Part shown: piece after piece, positions 51,147 to 59,929 of the stretch
How the letters are laid out: every line of letters starts with the position of its first letter
Position numbering within the stretch: position 1 is the stretch's first letter
NCBI RefSeq assembly: GCF_900178005.1
Contig: NZ_FXBS01000006.1
Location: 806,001-870,000 of the forward strand
Origin: Tuberibacillus sp. Marseille-P3662
Lineage (GTDB): Bacteria; Bacillota; Bacilli; Bacillales; Sporolactobacillaceae
Reading direction: 5' to 3'
Length of the DNA stretch: 64,000 bases
The notes under the pieces: model-generated
The model's input: only the letters and a program-made list of their open reading frames with translations
What the model was told of the DNA's origin: nothing
Databases searched by the model: none
Made by a program: the position numbers and the translations under genes

Positions 51147-52240
51147 ACGTCGCCACGTTTGATTTGTGAAAGGATGTGTCTCTGATGCCGATGATGAACG
51201 GCCCATAACCGCCGACTGATAGATACTTTGTTTTTATTAATCAAACAAGCTTTCTTTTGACCCAAGGATATAGTGGTTTGGATCTCCATTGACGGTTCAA
51301 AAACATATCCCTCACCGTTAGTCAAATAACCTTTAATATTTTGCCAAAGAAGTTCCCCCATTTGTAGGGGATCCATTGCTGATAAGCTGTGGTTGGGATG
51401 TTGATTGATCGTTGCTGTCCGGCCTACTGCAAATATATAGGGATACTTTTTGACTTGTAAGGTATTTTCGATAAGTAAATAGTCATTTTGATCGGTCGGT
51501 AATTTAGCTTTTCGAAACATGTCCATTGCTTTGTCATTCATTAACCAGAGCAAGTGATCATGAGGGATCGTTTGTCCGGTTTTAGCTTGGACACCATTTA
51601 GATAAACTTCTTGAATCGGCGTGTCTAACCAGCATTCAATTCCCATCTTTCCAAGATGTTTTTCAATTTTGGAACTAATATTTGGATGATGGTTCGCCAG
51701 CAAACGGCCGTTTGCGAGTATTCTAACGGGTTCAGTCACGTGATGGCGGTGTCGCCATGCCTTAATGGCTCCAGCAAGTTCAATGGTCATTTTATCGTCA
51801 CCGACAATGGATAATTCACCTTGCGTGCGTACCTTATCAATCACCTCTGGGAAGCGATAGTCTGGTTTAATTGTTAGAGCCGATTCACGCGCTCCCGTAA
51901 TATTGGTCTCACCGGTTAGTGTGCCATTGTTAAATGAAATCAAATCAAAGGAAAGAACACGGCCGGTTTGGGTGAGGACCTGCTTCGTGTTCGGATCTAT
52001 GGAAAGAACAGCATCTTGTAAAAAAGTGGCCTGAGCAGCTTCAGTTAAAGGTTCAATCGCTAGGCTGATATCGTCCAAAGCATCGATACCTTCAGCAAAT
52101 CCTGAAAACAACCCAGCGTGGTAATGGATAGGAGACGGTGAAATTAGTGTTACTTCAGTATCGGGCAGATTTGTTTGACGCAACTGTTTTATAATATGTA
52201 AATGAGCCAGTCCAGCTCCAACTAATAATAATTGTTTCAT
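51143..52240 (-). CDS. FAD-dependent pyridine nucleotide-disulphide oxidoreductase-like protein
   Basis: About 365 residues. The N-terminal Rossmann motif is LLLVGAGLAHLHIIKQL, with a second nucleotide-binding region near SIVGDDKMTIELAGAI and the C-terminal FAVGRTA FAD segment. It resembles NDH-2/SelD-associated flavoproteins but lacks a CxxxxC redox pair. Probable NAD(P)H oxidoreductase; substrate unknown. The SD is weak, and GTG at 52249 or ATG at 52240 are both possible. Confidence 0.72.
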   Translation of the reverse strand: MKQLLLVGAGLAHLHIIKQLRQTNLPDTEVTLISPSPIHYHAGLFSGFAEGIDALDDISLAIEPLTEAAQATFLQDAVLSIDPNTKQVLTQTGRVLSFDLISFNNGTLTGETNITGARESALTIKPDYRFPEVIDKVRTQGELSIVGDDKMTIELAGAIKAWRHRHHVTEPVRILANGRLLANHHPNISSKIEKHLGKMGIECWLDTPIQEVYLNGVQAKTGQTIPHDHLLWLMNDKAMDMFRKAKLPTDQNDYLLIENTLQVKKYPYIFAVGRTATINQHPNHSLSAMDPLQMGELLWQNIKGYLTNGEGYVFEPSMEIQTTISLGQKKACLINKNKVSISRRLWAVHHRHQRHILSQIKRGDV

Positions 52241-52329
52241 TGTCTTCACTCACTAACTGTCCAAATGTATGATCAATCGTTGACCCTCATTATAATTTAT
52301 GGTAAAAGGGTATATATACAATATTATAG

Positions 52330-52570
52330 TAGAAATCATGGATGGGATGCCAGTAGCTAATATGTCCCTGTTTCAGAAAGCTGGTGGTTGCTGCGAACCG
52401 GCACAGACTTATAAGCGAATTACCTCCCGGAGTGCTTCTGTGAATGATACTGAGTAACAGAAGACGGTGACAGCCGTTATATGAATGAGCCGGAGTCTTT
52501 TTTTTTGCAAAGATTCAAGAAGGATGGTACCGCGCGTATTAGCGCTCCTTATATAGGAGGGCTTTTTTTA
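52330..52570 (+). promoter_or_regulatory. T-box leader of tyrS
   Basis: tRNA-sensing leader. The distal stem I loop (AGCTGGTGGTTGCTGCGAAC), a candidate Tyr specifier TAC at 52421-52423 (GAATTACC), and the T-box AGGATGGTACCGCG (52521-52534) are visible. The terminator, GCTCCT/AGGAGGGC plus T7 (about 52543-52568), competes with the antiterminator. Uncharged tRNA-Tyr would allow read-through. Specifier placement is less certain than the T-box itself. Confidence 0.9.
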
Positions 52571-52574
52571 TTTG

Positions 52575-52596
52575 GTAAAAATGATTGTAGAAGGAG
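52575..52596 (+). repeat. 22-nt SD module before tyrS
   Basis: This 22-mer (GTAAAAATGATTG...GAAGGAG) differs at two positions from the 3' end of repeat copy B at parE. It lies directly after the T-box terminator and supplies the SD for tyrS, but with 12-nt spacing to the tyrS ATG. Confidence 0.55.
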
Positions 52597-52608
52597 TCAT
52601 GATGACAA

Positions 52609-53865
52609 ATGGATATTATTCAAGATTTAGAGGCCAGAGGGCTTATTTATCAAACCACAGATATTGAATCGCTAAAGGAAGCTTTAAAACAACCCATTCA
52701 TCTCTATTGTGGGTTTGATCCGACCAGTGACAGTTTACACGTTGGCAATCTGCTCATGATTATTACGCTTCGTCGTTTTCAAGAAGCAGGCCATTTTCCG
52801 ATTGGTTTAGTTGGAGGTGGCACAGGATTAATTGGTGATCCAAGTGGTCGCACATCAGAACGACAGCTCAATGAGGAATCAATCGTACGTGAATGGGGAC
52901 AGAAAATTAAAGATCAGTTATCAAGGTTTCTTGATTTCGAACGGGACAATAATCCCGCACGGGTTGTGAATAACTATGATTGGTTAGGTGGATTGACATT
53001 AGTTGAATTTTTACGGGATACAGGTAAACATTTTCCGCTTACTTACATGATGTCTAAGGATTCTGTACAGACGCGTATAGAGGAAGGTATTTCATATACT
53101 GAGTTTACGTACATGATGCTGCAATCTTATGACTACTTGAATCTTTATACCAAAGAAAAGGTTCGCTTGCAGATTGGCGGCAGTGATCAATGGGGTAATA
53201 TCACCGCTGGATTAGAATTAATCCGTCGTACGGGTCATGAGGAACCGGCTTATGGTTTGACGGTCCCGTTAATCACGAAGAGTGATGGTACGAAGTTTGG
53301 CAAAACAGCGGGTGGCGCTATCTGGCTTGATCCAGAAAAGACAACACCTTATGAATTTTACCAATTCTGGTATAACACGGATGACCGTGATGTGATTCCA
53401 TTTCTGAAGTCATTTACATTCCTGAGTCTGGACACCATTGCTTCTTTACAACAGGAGCAAGAAAAAACACCGGAACAGCGTCCGGCCCAGAAAGCTCTTG
53501 CTGAAGCGATGACCCGTTTCATTCATGGTGAGGACGCGCTGGAACAGGCGGTTAAAATTTCTCAAGCTCTATTTAGTGGTGACGTCAAACAATTGTCAGG
53601 TTCGGATATTGAGCAAGGTTTTAAAGATGTGCCATCCTATACCATGACTTCAAAAGAAGATGTTGGATTGCTGAATGTCCTTGTTGAGGCGGGTGTAACA
53701 GGCTCCAAACGACAAGCGAGGGAAGATATTAAAAATGGAGCGATTTATGTCAATGGTGAACGAATTCAAGATATGCAATATACGCTAACAGCCGATGATC
53801 GAATTGACGACCAGTTTATCATTCTTCGCCGCGGTAAGAAAAAATATTATCTCATTCAGTATTAA
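52609..53865 (+). CDS. tyrS: Tyrosyl-tRNA synthetase
   Basis: A 418-residue class I synthetase. The HIGH-like motif is HVGN in FDPTSDSLHVGNLL; the KMSKS-like motif is KFGKT. YTEFTYMMLQSYD and QIGGSDQWGN bind tyrosine. A C-terminal S4 RNA-binding domain (about 350-418: SKRQAREDIKNGAIYVNGERI) is present. The frame immediately upstream contains stops, so 52609 is the only start despite long SD spacing. Controlled by the T-box. Confidence 0.96.
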   Translation: MDIIQDLEARGLIYQTTDIESLKEALKQPIHLYCGFDPTSDSLHVGNLLMIITLRRFQEAGHFPIGLVGGGTGLIGDPSGRTSERQLNEESIVREWGQKIKDQLSRFLDFERDNNPARVVNNYDWLGGLTLVEFLRDTGKHFPLTYMMSKDSVQTRIEEGISYTEFTYMMLQSYDYLNLYTKEKVRLQIGGSDQWGNITAGLELIRRTGHEEPAYGLTVPLITKSDGTKFGKTAGGAIWLDPEKTTPYEFYQFWYNTDDRDVIPFLKSFTFLSLDTIASLQQEQEKTPEQRPAQKALAEAMTRFIHGEDALEQAVKISQALFSGDVKQLSGSDIEQGFKDVPSYTMTSKEDVGLLNVLVEAGVTGSKRQAREDIKNGAIYVNGERIQDMQYTLTADDRIDDQFIILRRGKKKYYLIQY

Positions 53866-53876
53866 ATAGAACCTCT

Positions 53877-53908
53877 ACGGACTGTGATGCGACAGTCCGT
53901 ATTTTTTT
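53877..53908 (+). terminator. Intrinsic terminator of tyrS
   Basis: ACGGACTGT, loop, ACAGTCCGT, then A and T7. Confidence 0.92.
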
Positions 53909-53993
53909 AATAAATTTATGTCTATTGAATACCCATTTTAGGGTATCCAAATACTATTGGGGATAATGGGCTACAAAAGGGTGGATGATGATA

Positions 53994-54944
53994 ATGGCAG
54001 CTGACATGACATCAGCCGATTTAGAACAGTTAATTCGTGAAAACCGTCATTTAACGGACGAAGGGGAGTTAGCAGGATATATTCCAGAACTCGCCAAACA
54101 AGATACGTCAATTTTGGGCATGTCTATAGCCGATTTAGATGGACAAGTAATAAGTGTGGGTGACTGCCAGCATTCGTTTACATTGCAGAGCATTTCCAAA
54201 GTCATTAGTCTTATGGTGGCGCTTGTTGATCATGGTTACGATTATGTCTTTTCGAAAGTCGGTATGGAACCAAGCGGTGAACCGTTTAACTCGATTTCCA
54301 AGTTGGAAACCGTCGAAAGTCATAAACCGTTAAACCCGATGATTAATTCTGGAGCAATTGCGGTTGCTTCGATGGTTCAAGGGCAAAGCGTTGAAGACAA
54401 GTTCGAACGGGTGAGCCAATTTCTTAAAGACATGACAGGAGCAGAAACCATTGAGTTTGATCACAGTGTCTATGAATCAGAGAAACGAACAGGTGATCGT
54501 AATCGATCCTTGGCTTATTTTATGAAAAGCACAAAGGTTATTAATACTGATGTTGAGGCAGCGCTTGATCTTTATTTTCGGCTGTGTTCAATCAAGGTTA
54601 CTTGCAGTGATTTAGCAAAAATAGGGGCTTTATTCGCCAATGGCGGGGTCATACCTGTTAGTAATCAAAGGTTGGTTGGTGGTGATATTATTCGCGTCGT
54701 CACAACGATTATGTTGACAGCAGGGATGTACAATGAATCAGGTGAAAGTGCCATGCGGACGGGATTGCCGGCTAAAAGTGGCGTGAGCGGCGGTATTCTG
54801 TCATTGGTTCCGAATCGAATCGGGATTGGTATCATCGGTCCTGCGATTGATCAGAAGGGTAACAGTATTGCCGGTATGAATGTTTTAGAAGCCCTGTCTT
54901 CAAAATATAACTTGCATTTATTAGAGCCTAATAACTACGTTTAA
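53994..54944 (+). CDS. glsA: Glutaminase
   Basis: About 316 residues. Serine-dependent beta-lactamase-like enzyme hydrolysing glutamine to glutamate and ammonia. The catalytic S-x-x-K is SISK in SFTLQSISKVISLMVAL. NPMINSGAIAV, YESEKRTGDRNRSLAYFMKS and PAKSGVSGGILSLVP are family motifs. In-frame ATGs at 53985/53988 lie close to GGGTGG; the ATG at 53994 is best spaced. Confidence 0.93.
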   Translation: MAADMTSADLEQLIRENRHLTDEGELAGYIPELAKQDTSILGMSIADLDGQVISVGDCQHSFTLQSISKVISLMVALVDHGYDYVFSKVGMEPSGEPFNSISKLETVESHKPLNPMINSGAIAVASMVQGQSVEDKFERVSQFLKDMTGAETIEFDHSVYESEKRTGDRNRSLAYFMKSTKVINTDVEAALDLYFRLCSIKVTCSDLAKIGALFANGGVIPVSNQRLVGGDIIRVVTTIMLTAGMYNESGESAMRTGLPAKSGVSGGILSLVPNRIGIGIIGPAIDQKGNSIAGMNVLEALSSKYNLHLLEPNNYV

Positions 54945-55030
54945 CCGTTAATTAGGTATATGTCGATATATGATTGTCTTAGTATGCATATTGTATATTA
55001 ATTGGATGTATGGAAAGAAGGGGGCTGTTT

Positions 55031-55513
55031 ATGCTTTTTACGAGTCCAACGACAGGCCAAATGACTATTGACGAAGTGATGGCACAAATCAAAGCGTTTA
55101 TCAATGAAGCACCTAATGATCCTTACCGAATCGTTGTGGGTACCGACTCACAGACGAGTTCACGTTCAACGTGTTTTGTCACAGCATTGATTGTTCATCG
55201 GGTGGGAAAAGGCGCCCGGTTTTATTTCCGGAAATTTAATCAGAAGCCAGTTCATCAATTAAGCTACCGCATTTACAAAGAAACAGAATTTAGCCTAATG
55301 ACGGTTGAGTATTTTAAAAACAAAGGCGTGTTCACTCAGCTCTCGGAATGGCCTGTTGAAATCCATTTAGATATTGGGAATCATGGTAAGACAAGGACAT
55401 TGATTAAAGAAATTGTCGGTTGGGTCACAGCGGTTGGCTATACCCCGAAAATAAAACCGGATTCTTTTGGTGCGAGTTCAGTCGCAGACAAATTCACGAA
55501 GAAGACGAGTTAA
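55031..55513 (+). CDS. ykuK: YkuK, DUF458 RNase H-like protein
   Basis: 160 residues. An RNase H-like fold is suggested by YRIVVGTDSQTSSRSTCFVTALIVHRVGKGARFYF and an acidic EIHLDIGNHGKTR. Function unknown; relatives are common in spore-formers. The in-frame ATG at 55010 precedes the SD AGAAGGGGG; the ATG at 55031 follows it. Confidence 0.82.
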   Translation: MLFTSPTTGQMTIDEVMAQIKAFINEAPNDPYRIVVGTDSQTSSRSTCFVTALIVHRVGKGARFYFRKFNQKPVHQLSYRIYKETEFSLMTVEYFKNKGVFTQLSEWPVEIHLDIGNHGKTRTLIKEIVGWVTAVGYTPKIKPDSFGASSVADKFTKKTS

Positions 55514-55544
55514 GAGGGATGTCTGCTGCAGACATCCCTCTTAA
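55510..55544. terminator. 16-bp hairpin covering two convergent stop codons
   Basis: TTAAGAGGGATGTCTG (55510-55525), loop CTG, CAGACATCCCTCTTAA (55529-55544). It contains the ykuK stop and the MATE stop. There is no T tract in either direction, so it may act as a 3' stabiliser rather than a classical terminator. Confidence 0.6.
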
Positions 55545-56899
55545 GATGATTGAGGCATTCTATGTCTTGACTGTAATACAAGCAATCTGATAAATAGACA
55601 TACCGCACCCGCTGTCAACCCAATGGATAGACCAATCCAATAGCCAAAAGGTCCAAACTGTGTGTAATGAGCGATGAGATACCCCGACGGCAACCCAATC
55701 AGCCAATAGGAAATTAGAGCGACAACAAAGGTCATGTTCACGTCCTTATATCCGCGTAAGGCACCTTGGAGGGGCGCGGCTATTGCATCACTAAGCTGAA
55801 AAAAGATTGCATAGATGAGAAAATGAGCCGTCATCGTAATCACTTCAGGATTCTGTGAATAGATGCGAGCAACCGAGTCATTGAATAGATATAAGAGCCC
55901 GGAAAACATAACCGCTAACAGAACAGCAGCTCCCATACCTAAATAGCTATAATGGATCGCATCTCGATGACGCCCGGCCCCGACTTCAAAGCCAACCGCG
56001 ATGGTGAGGGCCATGGAAATGCTAAACGGCGGCATATATAGAAACGATTCGAAATTAATCGCCGCTTGATGGGCGGCTAGAACAACGGTTGAGTAATCAC
56101 TCATAAAAAATGTCACCGCAGAAAAAATACTCGTCTCAAAAAAGATTGAAAAACCAATTGGTAAGCCCAATTTTAGATGGTCAGACCAGGCTTTGATTGA
56201 TACGCGATAGAGCTTGGTAAAAACTTGGTAGTCCCTAAACGGCTCAACCCGAATAACGATGTATAAAGCGATGATCATAATGAGCCAATAGGTTAACGCG
56301 GAAGCAGCCCCGGCCCCGACACCTCCAAGCGCCGGAGCGCCAAAATGTCCGAAGATAAACATATAATTAAGCACGGCATTAACGGGTAGAGAGACAAGGG
56401 TCATGATCATCGTCACACGCGTTTGTCCTAAGGCATCAATAAAACAGCGGATCGCAGTATAAATAAATAATGGCAAAATTCCCACAGCCAAAGTGGCTAA
56501 ATAGCCTGTTGCGATTGATTGCACACTTGGTGTCACATTTAATCCTTGTAAGATTGGCTCGAGAAAGATGGTCCCCAGCCCAATAACAATTAGACCAATC
56601 ACAATGGATAAGTAAATCGCCTGCAACAATGGATAGGCGACACGATCAGCATGATCTGCGCCAATCAATTGTGAGATAATAGGTGTCAAACCTAAAATAA
56701 TTCCGGTCAAACCTGTAAAAATCGGCACCCACAAACTTGAACCAATGGCTACGCCTGCCAATTGGTCAGTTCCTGCCTGACCGGACATTACTGTATCGAT
56801 AAAATTCATAGCATAGGTCGCTAATTCCGTAACCAGTATCGGGAGTAATATTGAAAATAATAGTTTACATTTTTCTTGAAGCGTATGAGTCTGATGCAT
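55541..56899 (-). CDS. MATE-family multidrug efflux transporter
   Basis: About 452 residues with twelve membrane spans. ELATYAMNFIDTVMSGQAGTDQLAGVAIGSSLWVPI and the internal half repeat (SDYSTVVLAAHQAAINFESFLYMPP) are NorM-type MATE features. It exports cationic drugs by Na+ or H+ antiport. The ATG at 56899 follows AAGGAGG; a frame open to 56941 lacks an SD. Confidence 0.92.
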   Translation of the reverse strand: MHQTHTLQEKCKLLFSILLPILVTELATYAMNFIDTVMSGQAGTDQLAGVAIGSSLWVPIFTGLTGIILGLTPIISQLIGADHADRVAYPLLQAIYLSIVIGLIVIGLGTIFLEPILQGLNVTPSVQSIATGYLATLAVGILPLFIYTAIRCFIDALGQTRVTMIMTLVSLPVNAVLNYMFIFGHFGAPALGGVGAGAASALTYWLIMIIALYIVIRVEPFRDYQVFTKLYRVSIKAWSDHLKLGLPIGFSIFFETSIFSAVTFFMSDYSTVVLAAHQAAINFESFLYMPPFSISMALTIAVGFEVGAGRHRDAIHYSYLGMGAAVLLAVMFSGLLYLFNDSVARIYSQNPEVITMTAHFLIYAIFFQLSDAIAAPLQGALRGYKDVNMTFVVALISYWLIGLPSGYLIAHYTQFGPFGYWIGLSIGLTAGAVCLFIRLLVLQSRHRMPQSS

Positions 56900-57075
56900 G
56901 ATTCGCCTCCTTCCCACTAACGAAGGTCGATTGAAACCCATTCATCTAGTGACCATCAGGATTATAGCATAGGTCATTTTGCAAAAGCCATATCGGAAAA
57001 TTTATGTTCATATGCAAATGATGATATAATAAGGGACGCTAGACAAGTGAAAAGGTCAAGTGGGAGGTTAAGATC

Positions 57076-58293
57076 ATGTCAACACATAAGCCATTATATT
57101 ATAAAGATGCTTACATAACGGCCTTTGACGCCCATATCACCAAGCAAGGTCAAGATGACGACGGCAGATCATTTGTCATCTTAGATGAAACAGCTTTTTA
57201 CCCAACGGGCGGGGGTCAACCGCATGATATAGGAACTTTAAACGGCATTAAAGTTATTGATGTTGATAAGACGGCAGAAGGGATTCGGCATTATTTGGAA
57301 AAACCTTTGCCAGAGGATCATACTGATGTCAAAGGCTTGATTGATTGGGAGCGGCGCTTTGATCATATGCAGCAGCATAGTGGGCAACATATTTTATCAG
57401 CTGTGTTTGCCGATGAATTTGAAATGCCGACGATTGGCTTTCATTTGGGGGAAACCCATGTCACGATTGACTTAGACACAGATCATTTAGAGGAAGACCA
57501 AGCACAGGAAGCGGAACGTCTTGCCAACGACATTGTGTTTGAGAACCGTGCCATAGTGACAAAGTGGGTGAATCAGGATCAAATCCCAGATTACCCTTTG
57601 CGTAAAATCCCTGAAGTCGACGGTCAATTGAGGTTGGTCGTCATTGAAGGGATCGACTATAATGCTTGCGGCGGAACGCATCCAGATATGACCGCTGAAG
57701 TTGGCCCGATAAAAATTTTAGGTTGGGAACGTCATCGTCAAAAAATCCGATTAACATTCGTTTGTGGCCGCCGGACATTACATGTTCTGTCCGAACAAAA
57801 TCAGATTTTACAAGCGTCCGGTCAAAAATTTGATGGCTCGCCTAAAGAACTGCCACAAAAAATCGACAAACTCATGCAAAATTACAATGAAGTGGACGAC
57901 ACTTTGAAGGCGACGAAAAGAGAACTTATGGATTATGAAATGAAAGACATGTTAAGTCGAGCCTCGGACATTAATGGGACAACCTTGATTAAAGGTGTGT
58001 TTTTCACTCATGACATCAAGGAATTGCAACACATGACCGGAGCGTTGACCGAGGGTCGGACGTCAACAATAAGCTTAGTCGTTTCCAAACATGAGGGACG
58101 TCTCCATGTTGTGGCAGCCAGCAGCCAGGATCATCCGCTGAATATGAACGACATTATGAAACAAGGGCTCAAGCTGATTGACGGTAAGGGCGGCGGTAAT
58201 AGCAATCGGGCGCAAGGGGGCGGAAAGGCCTTACTTAGCGGTGAAGGGTTATTACAGCAGTTTAGTGATATTGTCAAAGCAAAATTGGGATAA
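57076..58293 (+). CDS. Alanyl-tRNA editing protein AlaX-L with DHHA1 domain
   Basis: A 405-residue free-standing trans-editing protein that deacylates Ser- or Gly-tRNA-Ala. An AlaRS-like N-terminal beta barrel (ETAFYPTGGGQPHDIG) leads to the editing site HMQQHSGQHILSAVF (HxxxH) and CGGTH zinc ligands. The C-terminal DHHA1 domain ends with GKGGGNSNRAQGGG. The aminoacylation domain is absent, so it is not AlaRS. SD GGGAGG. Confidence 0.92.
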   Translation: MSTHKPLYYKDAYITAFDAHITKQGQDDDGRSFVILDETAFYPTGGGQPHDIGTLNGIKVIDVDKTAEGIRHYLEKPLPEDHTDVKGLIDWERRFDHMQQHSGQHILSAVFADEFEMPTIGFHLGETHVTIDLDTDHLEEDQAQEAERLANDIVFENRAIVTKWVNQDQIPDYPLRKIPEVDGQLRLVVIEGIDYNACGGTHPDMTAEVGPIKILGWERHRQKIRLTFVCGRRTLHVLSEQNQILQASGQKFDGSPKELPQKIDKLMQNYNEVDDTLKATKRELMDYEMKDMLSRASDINGTTLIKGVFFTHDIKELQHMTGALTEGRTSTISLVVSKHEGRLHVVAASSQDHPLNMNDIMKQGLKLIDGKGGGNSNRAQGGGKALLSGEGLLQQFSDIVKAKLG

Positions 58294-58294
58294 A

Positions 58295-58385
58295 GGAGCA
58301 CTTCCCCGCTTCGCTAAGCACTACCGTATCATTTTAGCAGGGATGAAAGGTCGACGAAGTAAAAATAATTGTAGAGGAAGGGGAG
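58295..58385 (+). repeat. SD-carrying interspersed repeat, copy C
   Basis: Begins GGAGCACTTCCCCGC, one base after the alaX stop, and ends GGGGAG six bases before the yojF ATG. About ten substitutions against copy B over 80 aligned bases; ATCATTTTAGCAGGGA and GGTCGACGA are retained. It fills the whole gap between the two genes and donates the yojF SD. Confidence 0.85.
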
Positions 58386-58391
58386 AATGAC

Positions 58392-58736
58392 ATGGAAGCC
58401 ATAGCTAAACGGGATGTACAAGTGGCCTTGGAAGCTTATAATAACAAGTCAGTCTATTTGCATTTGGAAACAACAAGCGGTGCCTACACAGGTTATCGGA
58501 ACCAATCCTTAACCGCTAGTGCCTATATCCGAAATACACAAGTAATGTTCACGCGTGCTGTCATTTCTGGAGAAGGGCCCTTTCGAGTCGGCTTAAAACT
58601 TGATCAAGGCTGGGTCTATGCAGAGGGTCTAACCGATTGGGAGATTGATGAACAACAGCGCTTATTGCTGGCCGGTCATGACGATCAAGGTCGGTTAGCA
58701 GTTGCGCTAGAGATTAGTGAACAGCCATTTGATTAA
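58392..58736 (+). CDS. yojF: YojF, DUF1806 protein
   Basis: A 114-residue beta-rich protein: NNKSVYLHLETTSGAYTG, RAVISGEGPFRVGLKLDQGWVYAEGLTDWE and a terminal LAVALEISEQPF. YojF always accompanies BshB2/YojG; its exact role is unknown. It lies 26 nt upstream of bshB2. Translation depends on the SD of repeat copy C. Confidence 0.88.
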   Translation: MEAIAKRDVQVALEAYNNKSVYLHLETTSGAYTGYRNQSLTASAYIRNTQVMFTRAVISGEGPFRVGLKLDQGWVYAEGLTDWEIDEQQRLLLAGHDDQGRLAVALEISEQPFD

Positions 58737-58762
58737 TCGTATTTTATTAGGAGGGATGAACT

Positions 58763-59431
58763 ATGAACGAACATGTACTCATCGCTTTTCCCCATCCCGA
58801 TGACGAGTCGTTTGCAGCGGGCGGTTTAATGGCTCAATCTGTAGCCAAAGGGATACCCGTCACTTACGCATGCGGTACCCTGGGTGAAATGGGACGGAAC
58901 ATGGGAAATCCGTTTTTCGCGAATAGGGAAACGCTGCCGAATGTAAGAAAAGAGGAATTGCTTGCTGCTTGTAACGCATTAGGTGTGACCGATGTCCGCA
59001 TGCTGGGATTTCGCGATAAAATGCTTGAATTTGAAGATCCGGATGAGGTTGCTGACAAAATTGGTGAAATTATTGCTGAAGTGCAGCCGACATTAGTGGT
59101 GACGTTTTACCCTGGTTATGCGATTCACCCTGATCACGATGCTTACGGCCTTGCGGTTGTCAAAGCGGTTGCCAAGTTACCAAAGGAAAAACGGCCCGAA
59201 TTATATTGCAAAGCTATTACTGATGATGCCGAAGTGATTTTGGGACCACATGATATCGAGATGGATGTTAGCGATCAGTTTGACCGTAAAATTGCCGCGC
59301 TTAAAGCGCATCGCTCACAGACAGAGATCATGCTATCACAATATGATACGAACAATCCAAAAGAGGACAATCAATTATACGGTTGGTTAAGCCGTGAAGT
59401 TTTCTGGGATTACGGCAACAAGCTATCTTAA
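58763..59431 (+). CDS. bshB2: Bacillithiol biosynthesis deacetylase BshB2
   Basis: A 222-residue zinc deacetylase of the LmbE/PIG-L family that removes acetyl from GlcNAc-malate in bacillithiol synthesis, and may hydrolyse bacillithiol conjugates. Metal ligands are in FPHPDDES (HPDD) and the distal HPDHD in YAIHPDHDAYG. A companion to MhqR-type electrophile defence elsewhere in the window. SD GGAGGGATG. Confidence 0.92.
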   Translation: MNEHVLIAFPHPDDESFAAGGLMAQSVAKGIPVTYACGTLGEMGRNMGNPFFANRETLPNVRKEELLAACNALGVTDVRMLGFRDKMLEFEDPDEVADKIGEIIAEVQPTLVVTFYPGYAIHPDHDAYGLAVVKAVAKLPKEKRPELYCKAITDDAEVILGPHDIEMDVSDQFDRKIAALKAHRSQTEIMLSQYDTNNPKEDNQLYGWLSREVFWDYGNKLS

Positions 59432-59434
59432 TAG

Positions 59435-59472
59435 AAACGGCCAGTTCAGCGATATGAATTGGCCGTTTTTGT
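59435..59472 (+). terminator. Intrinsic terminator of yojF-bshB2
   Basis: AAACGGCCAGTTC, loop, GAATTGGCCGTTTTT. Confidence 0.9.
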
Positions 59473-59547
59473 GTGTTTAAAAAAGCGATGCATGTCCGAC
59501 AATGCTGATGAATAGAGTTTAATAATTAACAGTCAGTAGGTGATGAT

Positions 59548-59925
59548 ATGCATATTCGTATAGAAAACCAATTACCCATTGCAGAACTAAGTCTTCAATA
59601 TCTGAACCATGAGCCAGTTGAGTTGAATCACGTATTAATTGATACGGGATCCGCAGCTACCGTACTTGATACAGATTGTGCCTCAGAAGCAGGGGTTATG
59701 TTCCACGTACTCTCGGGAAAGCCCGCAAAAATGTATGGGGTTGGCGGTCAGAGTGAATGGGTTTATCAGCAGCTGATTCATGATATCTCGTTTAATCATG
59801 TTACGTTTCCGTCTTTTACCATTCAATTAGGTGATATTCAAGGTCAATACGGATTTGACGCGATTTTAGGGACGGATTTTCTCAAGCGATACGGACTGAC
59901 GCTTGACTTCGGTTTGATTTCTTGA
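59548..59925 (+). CDS. Retropepsin-like aspartic protease
   Basis: A 125-residue single-lobe aspartyl protease domain. VLIDTGSAATVLD contains the catalytic D-T-G-S, and FDAILGTDFLKRYGLTLDF gives the flap/second motif (LGxDFL). As with retropepsins it must dimerise to be active. No membrane segment or signal. Substrate unknown; relatives occur in many Bacillales. Confidence 0.8.
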   Translation: MHIRIENQLPIAELSLQYLNHEPVELNHVLIDTGSAATVLDTDCASEAGVMFHVLSGKPAKMYGVGGQSEWVYQQLIHDISFNHVTFPSFTIQLGDIQGQYGFDAILGTDFLKRYGLTLDFGLIS

Positions 59926-59929
59926 ACCT

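Noticed and set aside
58178-58390. Frame through repeat copy C (ends GALPRFAKHYRIILAG...), suggesting the repeat encodes a peptide
   Set aside because: Differences between copies are mainly non-synonymous in that frame, and copy D has stops; noncoding RNA or DNA function fits better.
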